64,000 bases of DNA from an uncultured Clostridia bacterium (GCA_947589185.1 CANQCK010000006.1:1-64000); one strand, 5' to 3'. Shown: positions 1 to 8,083, counted from the first letter of the stretch. The notes: generated from the sequence alone by a model not told the origin. Program-made: numbers and translations.

Positions 1-1
1 T

Positions 2-97
2 TGCAGGCTATATTTAGGTAAACAACATTTGATTAAAATATGCAAATCAGTTTTGCGGACAAAGCGCCTGCATACCTTGTCCGCTGTGCTGATATGC
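2..97. other. Pseudoknot-capable long inverted repeat (possible structured RNA)
   Basis: The arms GCGGACAA (55-62) and TTGTCCGC (77-84) are perfectly complementary. An outer helix pairs 42-50 with 89-97 with one mismatch. The 14-nt loop contains GCCTGCA (66-72), which is the exact complement of TGCAGGC at 2-8, so an H-type pseudoknot could form. The element lies 3' of the minus-strand XRE gene and could serve as its transcript end, but a good T-tract is missing. It runs to the window edge, so its full extent is unknown. I recognise no known RNA family. Confidence 0.5.
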
Positions 98-157
98 CGA
101 AAATACATAAATCACCTTCTTTACAGAAAAAATGATAAACAATATTGAGTTAATTGG

Positions 158-376
158 TTATGTACAATTAAGACTTTTATGAGAATTATTTCTGAATATA
201 TTCGGGTCTATATCAAGAGCAATACATATCATTAAAAATTCATCAGCAAGAATTTGCCGATTGCCGTTAAGCATATCTGAAACAGTATCCTCATCCAACC
301 CGGTTTTCTGAGCTATATAAATTTGTTTAATGTCGTTTTCGTTTACATAGGCATTTAGCTTTTCTACAACTTTCAT
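158..376 (-). CDS. Small XRE-family helix-turn-helix protein
   Basis: This 72-aa protein is little more than one helix-turn-helix. Residues 1-60 show the XRE/Cro pattern, with IAQKTGLDEDTVSDMLNG as the scaffold and recognition helices, followed by an LMICIALDIDP tail helix. It has no sensor domain, so it probably binds DNA as a dimer, like phage Cro proteins or small antitoxin-type repressors. The start has a good SD, AGGGAGG at about 382-388 on the minus strand. It has its own consensus promoter and is divergent from the larger XRE gene at 550, so the two may cross-regulate. No toxin-like partner is visible on the left before the window ends. The fold assignment is secure; the role is inferred. 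Confidence 0.8.
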   Translation of the reverse strand: MKVVEKLNAYVNENDIKQIYIAQKTGLDEDTVSDMLNGNRQILADEFLMICIALDIDPNIFRNNSHKSLNCT

Positions 377-418
377 ACAATTCCTCCCTTTGTTCTACCA
401 AATTTAGATGATATTTAT

Positions 419-447
419 ATTATAATCTATATAATATAGAATGTCAA
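419..447 (-). promoter_or_regulatory. Consensus promoter of the small XRE gene, with internal inverted repeat
   Basis: On the minus strand TTGACA (447-442) and TATAAT (424-419) are both perfect and 17 bp apart. A perfect inverted repeat TCTAT/ATAGA (426-430 and 436-440) fills the spacer and is a candidate operator. Confidence 0.75.
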
Positions 448-484
448 GGGGTTTTTTAAATTTTTTTCTTATTTTATTAGTTTT

Positions 485-517
485 TTAGTTGACAATTACT
501 AACAACTAATATATAAT
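485..517 (+). promoter_or_regulatory. Consensus promoter with overlapping operator-like palindrome
   Basis: TTGACA (489-494) and TATAAT (512-517) are perfect with a 17-bp spacer. The inverted repeat TTAGTTG (485-491) / CAACTAA (503-509) covers the -35 hexamer and the spacer. That is the usual place for an autorepressor to bind, so the XRE protein encoded just downstream is the natural candidate. Confidence 0.75.
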
Positions 518-549
518 ATAATAAAATTTTAATGAAATCAGGTGGTAAA

Positions 550-990
550 ATGTCACGAGAAACAATAGCAAGGGTACTTAGAAAGCTAAGGCTTCAAAGC
601 GGATTAACAGCTAACGAAGTTGGAGCTATGATTGGAAAAAGCGGAAAAACTGTCAACGCATGGGAAAACAACAGAGGACAGCCTGATGCAGATATGCTGA
701 TGAACTTATGTGACATATATAATGTAAAAGACATTCTGTCAGAATTCAGAGAAGTTGAACGAGATGTATTTACTGTATCTCATCATGAAAAAGAAGTAGT
801 ATTGGCATATAGAGAAGACACCTCAATGCAGGCGGCAGTTGACAGGCTTCTTGGCGTTGAGAGAGAGAAGAAGATAAGAGTATACAAAGCTGCCCGCAGT
901 GATAATGGTACAGAAGACGGTTATGTTGAGCTTACACAGGAACAGGTTGACAGTCTTGTAAACGCACCCGAAACTGACGATGATTTTTAG
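550..990 (+). CDS. XRE-family transcriptional regulator
   Basis: The product is 146 aa. Residues about 6-56 form an XRE helix-turn-helix (LRKLRLQSGLTANEVGAMIG, then a recognition helix with TVNAWENN). The rest is a charged, mostly helical tail without a recognised domain, ending in a Gln/Glu/Asp-rich stretch. I start it at ATG 550 because AGGTGG (540-545) lies just before it; the upstream ATG at 532 has no SD. It precedes an ImmA/IrrE-type peptidase. In mobile elements and stress loci (ImmR-ImmA, DdrO-IrrE) that peptidase class cleaves or inactivates such a repressor, so the pair may be a derepression switch. That role is inferred from arrangement and family knowledge only. Confidence 0.85.
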   Translation: MSRETIARVLRKLRLQSGLTANEVGAMIGKSGKTVNAWENNRGQPDADMLMNLCDIYNVKDILSEFREVERDVFTVSHHEKEVVLAYREDTSMQAAVDRLLGVEREKKIRVYKAARSDNGTEDGYVELTQEQVDSLVNAPETDDDF

Positions 991-1005
991 TATAAATAAA
1001 AAAGG

Positions 1006-1032
1006 CTCTTTATGTTAATAATACATAAAGAG
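1006..1032. other. Intergenic stem-loop between the XRE and ImmA genes
   Basis: CTCTTTATGT (1006-1015) and ACATAAAGAG (1023-1032) form a perfect 10-bp stem with a 7-nt loop. There is no T-tract on the plus side. On the minus strand it is followed by a T-rich run. It may attenuate read-through into the peptidase gene or stop antisense transcription. Confidence 0.5.
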
Positions 1033-1116
1033 GGATTAAAACGTATAAACACTTTGCATAACAACCGCCCTGAACAAAAATGTAAGCTTCGGAATAATGG
1101 GGTATAATCATAAAAA

Positions 1117-1695
1117 ATGATTTACGGAAGGTACAAAAATGCAAGAAACGCCGCATGGCAGTGTCTAATTGATTACAATGTAAAGTCGCTGCCTGTTTCG
1201 GTATTGAGCATTGCAAAATCGGCAGGGATAAAGGTTATAAAGAACAGCAAGGCAAGAATGAATTTACTTTCACCTAATGAAAGCGGCATTAGCATATTAA
1301 TAGGCAAGCAGTGGTATATAGTCTACAATGATAAAAGTACCCGACAGCGAAACCGATTTACCGTTGCACACGAGCTTGGTCATATTTTTCTCGGTCACGA
1401 GCTGGAAAAAAGAAATCAAATGACGCAAACATTTATAAAGTCAGAAACCAATGCCGAACAAGAAGCAAACATATTCGCATCAAGACTTTTAGCACCGGCG
1501 TGCGTGTTATGGTCTCTTGGATTAAGAAATTCTGATGAAATAGCATCTGTCTGTGATATTTCTCACACAGCGGCAAAATTCCGTGCCGAACGAATGGTAA
1601 CCCTTTACAAGCGTAACAGATTTCTCATAGCACCGCTTGAGAGAGCGGTCTATAACAATTTCAAGACATTTTTACAAAATTTCAATAATATATAA
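1117..1695 (+). CDS. ImmA/IrrE-family metallo-endopeptidase
   Basis: This 192-aa protein carries the zinc-protease motif HELGH at residues 85-89. A downstream EQEANIFA segment (about 114-121) supplies the third ligand Glu, which is the gene-family signature of ImmA/IrrE (COG2856). The N-terminal KSLPVSVLSIAKSAGIKV is typical of the family. The likely substrate is the XRE regulator encoded 127 bp upstream. There is no convincing SD before ATG 1117. A TATAAT at 1103-1108 would place a transcript start almost on the ATG, so leaderless expression is possible, although no good -35 is present. Otherwise it is read through from 550. The family call is secure; substrate and regulation are inferred. 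Confidence 0.9.
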   Translation: MIYGRYKNARNAAWQCLIDYNVKSLPVSVLSIAKSAGIKVIKNSKARMNLLSPNESGISILIGKQWYIVYNDKSTRQRNRFTVAHELGHIFLGHELEKRNQMTQTFIKSETNAEQEANIFASRLLAPACVLWSLGLRNSDEIASVCDISHTAAKFRAERMVTLYKRNRFLIAPLERAVYNNFKTFLQNFNNI

Positions 1696-1697
1696 AT

Positions 1698-1729
1698 AAG
1701 GAGAGTCATAAAGGCTCTCCTTTTAGTTT
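1698..1729 (+). terminator. Rho-independent terminator of the peptidase gene
   Basis: AAGGAGAG (1698-1705) and CTCTCCTT (1715-1722) form the stem, with a 9-nt loop followed by TTTTAGTTT. Confidence 0.8.
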
Positions 1730-1782
1730 ACAAAAATGGTTTTTTACCTTTAAATAATATAAGAGATGAAAGCTATTAATTG

Positions 1783-1815
1783 TGATAAAAATAAAAGCAG
1801 GCAAAATGCCTGCTT
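1783..1815 (-). terminator. Minus-strand terminator downstream of the repeat array
   Basis: AAGCAGGCA (1795-1803) and TGCCTGCTT (1807-1815) form a perfect 9-bp stem with an AAA loop. The minus strand continues with TTTTATTTTTATC. It is the first clear terminator reached by rpsU transcripts, so the repeat array at 1897-2290 is probably within the rpsU 3' transcript. Confidence 0.7.
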
Positions 1816-1896
1816 AAGTTATCAAATATTCAACTCGTTAAAATCTTTTCAAGAAAACAATCAACTTTCGCTGGTCTTACTTCTTGCTTCTAGTTG

Positions 1897-2290
1897 CTAG
1901 CCTGCCGTTGTACATTCTTAAACATTGAACATACTGTCTAAAGGCAATAGAGCCTCCGGCGGTTCGCCGGTGCAACCTCACCATTGTATTTCATTTTCAT
2001 ATAAAGTACTAGCCTGCCGTTTTACAAAGTAAACACATTTTGCAAACTTTTCAAAGGCAGCAGAGCCAATGCGGGTTCGCCGGTGCAACGTCACCGTTGT
2101 TTTTCCTTTTCATATAAAAGTACTAGCCTGCCGTTGTACATTCTTAAACATTGAACATACTATCAAAAGGCAGATTGGATGCAACGTCACCGTTGTTTTT
2201 CCTTTTCATATAAAGTACTAGCCTGCCGTTGTACATTCTTAAACATTGAATATACTACCAAAAGGCAGATTGGATGCAACGTCACCGTTG
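1897..2290 (-). repeat. Four-copy array of a dispersed palindromic repeat
   Basis: Four units begin at CTAGCCTGCCGTT (1897, 2009, 2123, 2218), with periods of 112, 114 and 95 bp. In minus orientation each reads as a CAACGGTGA(C)GTTG hairpin, an optional CCGG-flanked palindrome, a TGCCTTT block, a variable AT-rich middle, and ACGGCAGG. Units 3 and 4 lack the CCGG palindrome and are nearly identical. Related single copies are at 30503-30576 and 49996-50080. No protein is encoded. The last unit abuts the rpsU stop codon. Confidence 0.85.
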
Positions 2291-2291
2291 C

Positions 2292-2465
2292 CTAGTATTT
2301 TCTTTTACGAGCAGCTTCTGATTTCTTTTTTCTTCTCACAGAAGGCTTTTCATAGTGTTCTCTTTTACGAACTTCAGCAATAACCCCGTCCTTAGCACAG
2401 CTTCTCTTAAAGCGTTTAAGAGCAGTATCCAAAGATTCGTTTTTTCCAACACGGATTTCTGCCAT
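2292..2465 (-). CDS. rpsU: 30S ribosomal protein S21
   Basis: A 57-codon gene starting [20 protein letters not shown] and ending in the Arg/Lys-rich tail [14 protein letters not shown], which is the S21 family. S21 binds the 30S platform near the anti-SD and helps initiation. The conserved Cys of the KRSCAKDG segment is present. The SD AGGGAGGG lies 8 to 15 bases upstream of the ATG. It has its own promoter (2631-2659) and a leader of about 160 nt. The usual yqeY neighbour of Firmicutes is absent. A repeat array directly follows the stop codon. The protein identification is secure. Confidence 0.97.
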   Translation of the reverse strand: MAEIRVGKNESLDTALKRFKRSCAKDGVIAEVRKREHYEKPSVRRKKKSEAARKRKY

Positions 2466-2659
2466 GGTTAATTCCCTCCCTTTGTCACCAATAACAGAGG
2501 CATTAATGCTGATGCAAAGAATTTAACAGATAGTGATAATGAAGGATTCCTACCCTTTTAGAGCTTTGAGACAAGCCCACACCTCTGTTTTACCCATCAA
2601 ATTCACCAATTCATCAACTTAACAAAATAGATTATACTATAACTTTTTTCAAAAGTCAA
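2466..2659 (-). promoter_or_regulatory. rpsU promoter and structured leader
   Basis: On the minus strand TTGACT (2659-2654) and TATAAT (2636-2631) have a 17-bp spacer, just beyond the leuS stop. The leader to the ATG at 2465 is about 160 nt. Within it AACAGAGG (plus 2493-2500) and CCTCTGTT (plus 2582-2589) are perfectly complementary and enclose an 80-nt domain. That would be compatible with a ribosomal-protein leader structure; no known family is recognised. Confidence 0.6.
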
Positions 2660-2668
2660 GTGTTTATC

Positions 2669-5074
2669 TTATTTAACAACAATATTTACAAGTTTTCCTG
2701 GAACATAAATTTCCTTTACAATATTCTTACCGCTGATAGCCGCACTAATTTTAGGCTCTGATTTTACCTTTGATATTACCTCTTCCTTACCCTCATCAAC
2801 GCTTATAACCAGCTTAGCTTTAACCTTACCGTTTATCTGAGCGACAATTTCGATAGTATCGTCAACGCAAAGCGACTCGTCATACTCAGGCCATTTCTGC
2901 TCATTGAGCATACCGCCAAAGCCGACATTCTGATAAATTTCCTCAGTAATATGAGGTGCAAACGGATTTAGCAGAATGATAAATGTTTTAAGTTCAGCCT
3001 TATTTATCTGCTTTGTCGCATAAATATCATTTATAAGCGTCATAAGAGCCGCAATAGCGGTATTGAATTTAAGATTTTCAATATCCTCAGAAACCTTTTT
3101 AACGGTTTTGTGGAAAGACGCCTTCAATTCCTCACGGTAATCGCCGCCGTCAATAAGCATATCCTGAAGAGCCCACACTCTGTCGAGAAACCTCTTACAG
3201 CCTTTTATTGATTTGGTACTCCACGGAGCGGTCTTTTCAAAGTCGCCGACAAACATCTCATAAAGACGCAGAGAATCCGCACCGTATTCATTCACAACAT
3301 CATCAGGGTTTATAACATTTCCCCTTGACTTAGACATCTTTTGTCCGTCCTCACCTAAAATCATACCGTGTGAAGTTCTTCTCATATACGGCTCTTTGGT
3401 TGTAACAGCACCCAAATCATACAAAAACTTATGCCAGAACCTCGAATATAAAAGGTGAAGAGTTGTATGCTCCATTCCACCGTTATACCAGTCTACAGGC
3501 ATCCAGTAATTAAGTGCTTCTTTAGACGCAAGCTCCTTGTCATTGTGAGGGTCGCAGTATCTTAAAAAATACCAGGACGAGCCTGCCCACTGAGGCATAG
3601 TATCTGTTTCTCTTTTAGCAGGTCCTCCGCAGTGAGGGCAAGTGGTATTAATAAAGCTGTCAAGCGTTGAAAGCGGCGATTCGCCATTATCGGTCGGCAT
3701 ATAGCTTTCGACTTCCGGCAAAGTTAAAGGCAGTTCGCTTTCAGGAAGCGGTACATAACCGCACTTGTCACAATGAACTATAGGTATAGGCTCTCCCCAA
3801 TATCTCTGACGTGAAAATACCCAGTCACGAAGTTTGTAGTTTACCTTTTTCTTACCCTTGCCTGTTTCCTCCAGCCAGTCTTTGATTTTCACCTTAGCTT
3901 CTTCAACTGATAGTCCGTCCAAAAATCCGGAGTTTGTCATTATTCCGGTTGCACAGTCGGTAAAGGCTTCTTTAGTTACATCTCCGCCTTTAACGACTTC
4001 AATTATAGGAAGATCAAATACCTTGGCAAAGTCATAGTCACGGGTATCGTGTGCAGGAACCGCCATAATTGCACCTGTTCCGTAGCCCATCAATACATAG
4101 TCGGAAATAAAAATAGGAATCTCTCTGCCGTTGACAGGATTAATTGCATAAACACCGTCTAACTTAACTCCTGTCTTTTCCTTTGCCATTTCTGTTCTCT
4201 CAAAGTCAGATTTTCTTGCTGATTTCTCTTGATATTCATGTATAGCATCGTTGTTATTCAGCTTCGGCTCCCACTTTTTCAAAATAGGATGCTCAGGCGA
4301 AATAACCATATATGTTGCACCGAAAAGTGTGTCGGGACGGGTAGTATAAACAGTGAGCGTATCGCCCTCAGATGTCGTAAAGTCTACCTCTGCACCCTCA
4401 GAACGTCCTATCCAGTTTTTCTGGGTAGTCTTTATTTTTTCAAGGTAATTGACTTCTGATAAATCATCAATCAACCTTTGAGCATATTCGGTGATCTTCA
4501 GCATCCACTGGCTCTTGACCTTGTGAACTACCTCTCCTCCGCAACGCTCGCATACACCACCTACAACCTCTTCGTTTGCTAAAACGACCTTGCAGGAAGT
4601 ACACCAGTTTACAGCCATTTCGCTCTTATACGCAAGACCCTTCTTGAATAGCTGAATAAAAATCCATTGAGTCCATTTAAAATATTCAGGATCGGTAGTA
4701 TTTACTTCTCTGTCCCAGTCAAATGACAGACCCAGCATTTTAAGCTGACCCTTAAATCTTTCAATGTTTTTCTCCGTTACCACTGCCGGATGAATCTTAT
4801 TTTTAATTGCAAAGTTTTCAGTCGGCAGCCCGAAAGCGTCCCAACCCATAGGAAAAAGAACGTTATATCCTTGCAGTCTTTTCTTTCTAGAAACAATATC
4901 CATTGCTGTGTACGGACGGGGATGTCCTATATGTAACCCCTGTCCCGACGGATATGGAAACTCAACAAGTGCATAATATTTAGGCTTTGAATAATCATCT
5001 GAAGCCGCAAACGTCTTGTTTCCGTCCCATATATCCTGCCACTTCTTTTCAATCTCTTTAAAATTGTAATCCAT
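2669..5074 (-). CDS. leuS: Leucyl-tRNA synthetase
   Basis: An 801-aa class I aminoacyl-tRNA synthetase that charges tRNA-Leu in the cytoplasm. The HIGH box is at residues 48-51 (GLHIGHPRP). The editing domain CP1 has [20 protein letters not shown]. The KMSKS motif ([10 protein letters not shown]) is near residue 580, followed by the anticodon-binding and C-terminal domains ([14 protein letters not shown]). Cys-rich [23 protein letters not shown] looks like the zinc-knuckle insertion. Full length for a bacterial LeuRS. It is the last gene of the long minus-strand block, 84 bp after rsfS. No T-box motif is visible in the short upstream gap, so it is probably expressed with the block. Confidence 0.98.
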   Translation of the reverse strand: MDYNFKEIEKKWQDIWDGNKTFAASDDYSKPKYYALVEFPYPSGQGLHIGHPRPYTAMDIVSRKKRLQGYNVLFPMGWDAFGLPTENFAIKNKIHPAVVTEKNIERFKGQLKMLGLSFDWDREVNTTDPEYFKWTQWIFIQLFKKGLAYKSEMAVNWCTSCKVVLANEEVVGGVCERCGGEVVHKVKSQWMLKITEYAQRLIDDLSEVNYLEKIKTTQKNWIGRSEGAEVDFTTSEGDTLTVYTTRPDTLFGATYMVISPEHPILKKWEPKLNNNDAIHEYQEKSARKSDFERTEMAKEKTGVKLDGVYAINPVNGREIPIFISDYVLMGYGTGAIMAVPAHDTRDYDFAKVFDLPIIEVVKGGDVTKEAFTDCATGIMTNSGFLDGLSVEEAKVKIKDWLEETGKGKKKVNYKLRDWVFSRQRYWGEPIPIVHCDKCGYVPLPESELPLTLPEVESYMPTDNGESPLSTLDSFINTTCPHCGGPAKRETDTMPQWAGSSWYFLRYCDPHNDKELASKEALNYWMPVDWYNGGMEHTTLHLLYSRFWHKFLYDLGAVTTKEPYMRRTSHGMILGEDGQKMSKSRGNVINPDDVVNEYGADSLRLYEMFVGDFEKTAPWSTKSIKGCKRFLDRVWALQDMLIDGGDYREELKASFHKTVKKVSEDIENLKFNTAIAALMTLINDIYATKQINKAELKTFIILLNPFAPHITEEIYQNVGFGGMLNEQKWPEYDESLCVDDTIEIVAQINGKVKAKLVISVDEGKEEVISKVKSEPKISAAISGKNIVKEIYVPGKLVNIVVK

Positions 5075-5158
5075 TTCTACTTCAATCCTTTATATAGTTT
5101 TATCTGTCTAAAAGCATTTAGCTTTTCTGTCAAATTTTAATTAATATATCACTGAACA

Positions 5159-5515
5159 TTATTGCGTTAAATATCCCGAAACGTCAATATGCTCTCCGTC
5201 TGCCCAAAGACGCTCAAGATTATAATGCTCTCTTGTTTCTTTATAAAATACGTGAACAACAACATCACCGTAATCTATTATAATCCAGTTAGCATTTCGC
5301 TCGCCCTCTATTCTCAAAGGCTCTGCTCCTTGCTGCTTCATTTTAAATTCGACCTCGTCAGCCAACGCTCTTGTCTGTGTTGTTGACGTACCGTTTGCTA
5401 TTATAAAATAATCTGCAATTATAGTCAGGTCACTGATTTTTATTGCCTGTATATCCTCAGCTTTTTTTGCGTCCAAAGTTTTAATGATAAGATCCAGCTT
5501 TTCATTAAGAGTCAT
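5159..5515 (-). CDS. rsfS: Ribosome silencing factor RsfS
   Basis: 118 aa, RsfS/Iojap/DUF143 family. The core ADYFIIANGTSTTQTRALADEVE and the WIIIDYGDVVVHVFYKETREHYNLERLW block are diagnostic. RsfS binds ribosomal protein L14 and blocks 30S-50S joining when nutrients are short. It follows yqeK by 16 bp and nadD before that, which is the widespread Firmicute order nadD-yqeK-rsfS. The start ATG is preceded by a GGAGAAG SD. Confidence 0.96.
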   Translation of the reverse strand: MTLNEKLDLIIKTLDAKKAEDIQAIKISDLTIIADYFIIANGTSTTQTRALADEVEFKMKQQGAEPLRIEGERNANWIIIDYGDVVVHVFYKETREHYNLERLWADGEHIDVSGYLTQ

Positions 5516-5531
5516 TTACACTTCTCCTTTT

Positions 5532-6146
5532 TTACTTCTTACTTTCTAATTTTCCTACATATTCATTATACGCCGAAAGCGTTGATTTTACTATTTTGCA
5601 CTCTTTATTCACTGTGCTTTTAATTGAGAACTTTAACGCCTCCAGCATTCCTATGTCTAAACTTTTTTGTGCGAGCTTTCTGTACTTTTTTACATCACCG
5701 TAGGTTCGGTCTACAGATACCAGATCTGCAAGATATACTATCTTTTCAAGCGTTGACATACCCTCTCTGCCGACTGTGTGATACCTAACGGCATTCTGTA
5801 TATCTTCATCAATTATTTTAAACTCCTCTTCAATGAATACAGAACCAGCAACAGCGTGATACAAAGCTTTTGTTGTCATTTCAGTATCGTCAATAAAAGT
5901 TTTGCACCTCGACATAAGCTCAAGCTGTTTTTTGGTACTGTCCTCTTTGCAAACGTCGTGTACAAGACCTGCAATATATGCTCTTTTTTCATCATAATTA
6001 TTCTTTTTTGCAAGAGCTTTAGCTTCATTTGCCACGCATATAGAATGATGATAACGATTTTTGCTTAACCTTTCTTTTAAGCAGCTTTTATAATACTTTA
6101 TTCTTTCCTCAAATTCTGAATCGTCTAAATTAAAAAAATCAGTCAA
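5532..6146 (-). CDS. yqeK: HD-domain Ap4A hydrolase, YqeK family
   Basis: 204 aa with the HD-phosphohydrolase pattern: His33/His34, then GLVHDVCKE with the HD pair at 63-64, then HAVAGSVF and YHTVGREGMSTLEKIVYLADLVS. YqeK proteins are iron-dependent and hydrolyse Ap4A symmetrically to ADP, which clears a stress dinucleotide. It overlaps nadD by 8 bp, so translation is probably coupled. The C-terminal LSAYNEYVGKLE is typical for the family. Confidence 0.93.
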   Translation of the reverse strand: MTDFFNLDDSEFEERIKYYKSCLKERLSKNRYHHSICVANEAKALAKKNNYDEKRAYIAGLVHDVCKEDSTKKQLELMSRCKTFIDDTEMTTKALYHAVAGSVFIEEEFKIIDEDIQNAVRYHTVGREGMSTLEKIVYLADLVSVDRTYGDVKKYRKLAQKSLDIGMLEALKFSIKSTVNKECKIVKSTLSAYNEYVGKLESKK

Positions 6147-6777
6147 TATACAAATTCCTTTCCAGAATGTATTTTACTACCTTTTCGTCCAAATAGCAAG
6201 TCAGTTTTTCAAAATCCTTTTTATCAATTGCCTTTCTGATTTCAGTTGAGGATATTTCAAGAGGCTCTGACGGCACTATTATGACCTCTCCTCCCAGCTT
6301 GGAAAGTTCATCTGCGTATAATTCCAACTCGCTTGTATCCCTATCACATCGGCTTAAACAAACCAATGTGCAAATACTGAGTATCTCTCTGAACTTATAC
6401 CACTCTTTAAAACAAAGAAGCATATCGCTTCCCATTATAAAGTAAAGCCTGTATTCGTGATTCGGATACTGCTTTTTAAGCTCTTTAAGAGTATCAATTG
6501 TATAGCTTTTTCCTTCTCTTTTTAGCTCAATATCGCTTATACATATATCTTCACAGCTTATGTTATTATCAGCAATCGACATATCTATCATTCGTATTCT
6601 GTCCGGCTCACTCGCTAAAAATTCTGCTTCCTTATGCGGAGGTATCTTTGACGGGATTATTATAATTCTATCAAAATGTATAGCCTTTGAAGCCTCGCTA
6701 ATAAGCCTTTTATGCCCATTATGAAACGGATTGAATGTTCCTCCGAAAACAGCAATATTTTTCATATCAATTACCAT
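6139..6777 (-). CDS. nadD: Nicotinate-nucleotide adenylyltransferase
   Basis: Up to 212 aa. It converts nicotinate mononucleotide and ATP to deamido-NAD, the central step of NAD synthesis. The nucleotidyltransferase motif GGTFNPFHNGH is at the N-terminus and ISSTEIR near the C-terminus. Two starts are possible: ATG 6777, with an SD directly abutting it, or ATG 6765 (MKNIAVFGG), which matches the usual family start and sits 12 nt after AAGGA. I report the longer form but think 6765 is about as likely. It is 44 bp behind yhbY. nadA lies elsewhere in the window (42578) and is not linked. Confidence 0.95.
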   Translation of the reverse strand: MVIDMKNIAVFGGTFNPFHNGHKRLISEASKAIHFDRIIIIPSKIPPHKEAEFLASEPDRIRMIDMSIADNNISCEDICISDIELKREGKSYTIDTLKELKKQYPNHEYRLYFIMGSDMLLCFKEWYKFREILSICTLVCLSRCDRDTSELELYADELSKLGGEVIIVPSEPLEISSTEIRKAIDKKDFEKLTCYLDEKVVKYILERNLYID

Positions 6778-6820
6778 TCCTTACTGGAATTTACACTTTT
6801 TATCTTGCTAATGCAAAGTA

Positions 6821-7111
6821 TTACGGAAGTTTGATAACAGGTTCTTTGTCGTTTTTCTTATACAAAATGACTATCGAGCCTATCACCTGTACAACATCTG
6901 CATCTGTCTCCTGTGCTATTTCAAAAGCCGCTTCCTTTGCAGTATACAGAGAATTGTCCAGCACACGGATTTTTATAATCTCGTGTACTCTGAGATAATC
7001 GTCTACTTGACTTATCTGTGCTGCTGAAAGTCCACCTTTTCCAATCTGAAACACCGGATTCAGTTTGTTAGAAATGCTTTTTAAATATGCCCTTTGCTTT
7101 GAACTAAGCAT
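6821..7111 (-). CDS. yhbY: YhbY-type CRM-domain RNA-binding protein
   Basis: 96 aa; one CRM domain covers nearly the whole protein (LKSISNKLNPVFQIGKGGLS, then VHEIIKIRVLDNS, then VQVIGSIVILYKK). The GKGG loop is the family RNA-binding signature. YhbY proteins associate with the pre-50S particle and assist assembly. Its position between the XTP pyrophosphatase and nadD is common in Firmicutes. The family is sure; the exact ribosomal role is from homologues. Confidence 0.95.
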   Translation of the reverse strand: MLSSKQRAYLKSISNKLNPVFQIGKGGLSAAQISQVDDYLRVHEIIKIRVLDNSLYTAKEAAFEIAQETDADVVQVIGSIVILYKKNDKEPVIKLP

Positions 7112-7145
7112 TTATATAAACATCTGCCTTTCCAATTAAAAAACT

Positions 7146-7715
7146 CTATATAATCTTTAATAATTCTTTTATTGCATTTCCCCTGTGAGAAATACTGTTT
7201 TTTTCGCTATCGCTCATCTGTGCCAAAGTTCTGTCACCATATAAAAATATAGGGTCATACCCAAAGCCGTTTGTTCCCTTTTCCTCAAAACCTATCCTGC
7301 CTTCGCAAGTACCTCTTACTGTTTCTGTCTTGCCGTTATCACGAATAAGACAAATCGTACAGACAAATCTTGCAGTACGCTTTTCATCATCAACTCCGTC
7401 AAGCTGCTCTAATATTCTCATATTTCTCTCGTGAGGAGTTTTTAGACCCTCATACCGTGCCGAATATATTCCCGGCTTTTTATCAAGTGCGTCCACCTCA
7501 AGTCCGCTGTCGTCTGCAATTACATAGGTTTTAGAAATATCATAAACAGCTTTTGCTTTCAAAACAGCATTTTCAGCAAAGTCAGCTCCTGTTTCCTCAA
7601 CCTCAATATCTATCCCTGCCTCCGACTGAGAAACCACTTCAAATCCCAAAGGTGATAAAATCTCTTTGAACTCCTTTACCTTACCCTTATTATTTGTCGC
7701 CAGAATAAGTTTCAT
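7146..7715 (-). CDS. rdgB: XTP/dITP diphosphatase (non-canonical purine NTP pyrophosphatase)
   Basis: 189 aa, Ham1/RdgB family. It hydrolyses dITP, dXTP and ITP to monophosphates and so keeps deaminated purines out of nucleic acids. Motifs: start MKLILATNNKGKVKEF, DDSGLEVDALDKKPGIYSARY in the middle, GFGYDPIF, and the C-terminal SHRGNA. The start is the ATG at 7715, which shares its A with the stop of the preceding gene (TAATG). A GGGAGG lies 13 nt upstream. An in-frame GTG at 7736 would add seven residues the family lacks. Confidence 0.96.
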   Translation of the reverse strand: MKLILATNNKGKVKEFKEILSPLGFEVVSQSEAGIDIEVEETGADFAENAVLKAKAVYDISKTYVIADDSGLEVDALDKKPGIYSARYEGLKTPHERNMRILEQLDGVDDEKRTARFVCTICLIRDNGKTETVRGTCEGRIGFEEKGTNGFGYDPIFLYGDRTLAQMSDSEKNSISHRGNAIKELLKII

Positions 7716-8071
7716 TACTTCACTTTTTCCTCCCACTGATTTTCCTTAAAGCCCACAAGCACAAAATCATTACCTATCAGTAACGGTCTTTTAACAAGCA
7801 TACCGTCACTTGACAAGAGTTTCAGCTTTTCGTCGTCTGACATATCATCAAGCTTATCCTTTAAACCCATTTCGCGATAAAGAATCCCGCTTGTGTTGAA
7901 AAACCTTTTTATATCAAGACCCGATTTATCACGCCATTCCTTTAGTTCGTCAAAGGTTGGATTTTCCTCTTTGATATGGCGGTCTGTATATTTAGCACCC
8001 TTAGCATCTAAAAATGCCTTTGCTCTTTTACAAGTAGTGCATTTAGGGTATTCTACAAATAATAAACTCAT
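7715..8071 (-). CDS. ArsC/Spx-family thioredoxin-fold protein
   Basis: 118 aa, with the ArsC/Spx/YffB fold. A redox CxxC is at residues 11-14 (PKCTTCKRAKAFL). It has the ITPTxxEL-like region (IKEENPTFDELKEW) and GMLVKRPLLIG, the conserved cis-Pro segment. Members include Spx (binds the RNA polymerase alpha CTD) and small glutaredoxin-like reductases. The sequence alone does not say which, but the RFFNTSGILYREMGLKD segment favours the YffB/ArsC-like reductases. It sits between ftsY (12-bp gap) and the XTP pyrophosphatase (1-nt overlap), so it is read with housekeeping genes and not with arsenic genes. Confidence 0.85.
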   Translation of the reverse strand: MSLLFVEYPKCTTCKRAKAFLDAKGAKYTDRHIKEENPTFDELKEWRDKSGLDIKRFFNTSGILYREMGLKDKLDDMSDDEKLKLLSSDGMLVKRPLLIGNDFVLVGFKENQWEEKVK

Positions 8072-8083
8072 ATTAATCCTCCT

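Noticed and set aside
1010..1216. 68-codon minus-strand ORF
   Set aside because: Antisense to the ImmA start and stem-loop; composition and lack of SD argue against it.
1897..2290. CRISPR array
   Set aside because: The units are 95-114 bp, the 'spacers' are also repeated, and no cas genes are near.
5075..5158. T-box leader for leuS
   Set aside because: The gap is only 84 bp and lacks the specifier loop, AG bulge and TGGN antiterminator pattern.
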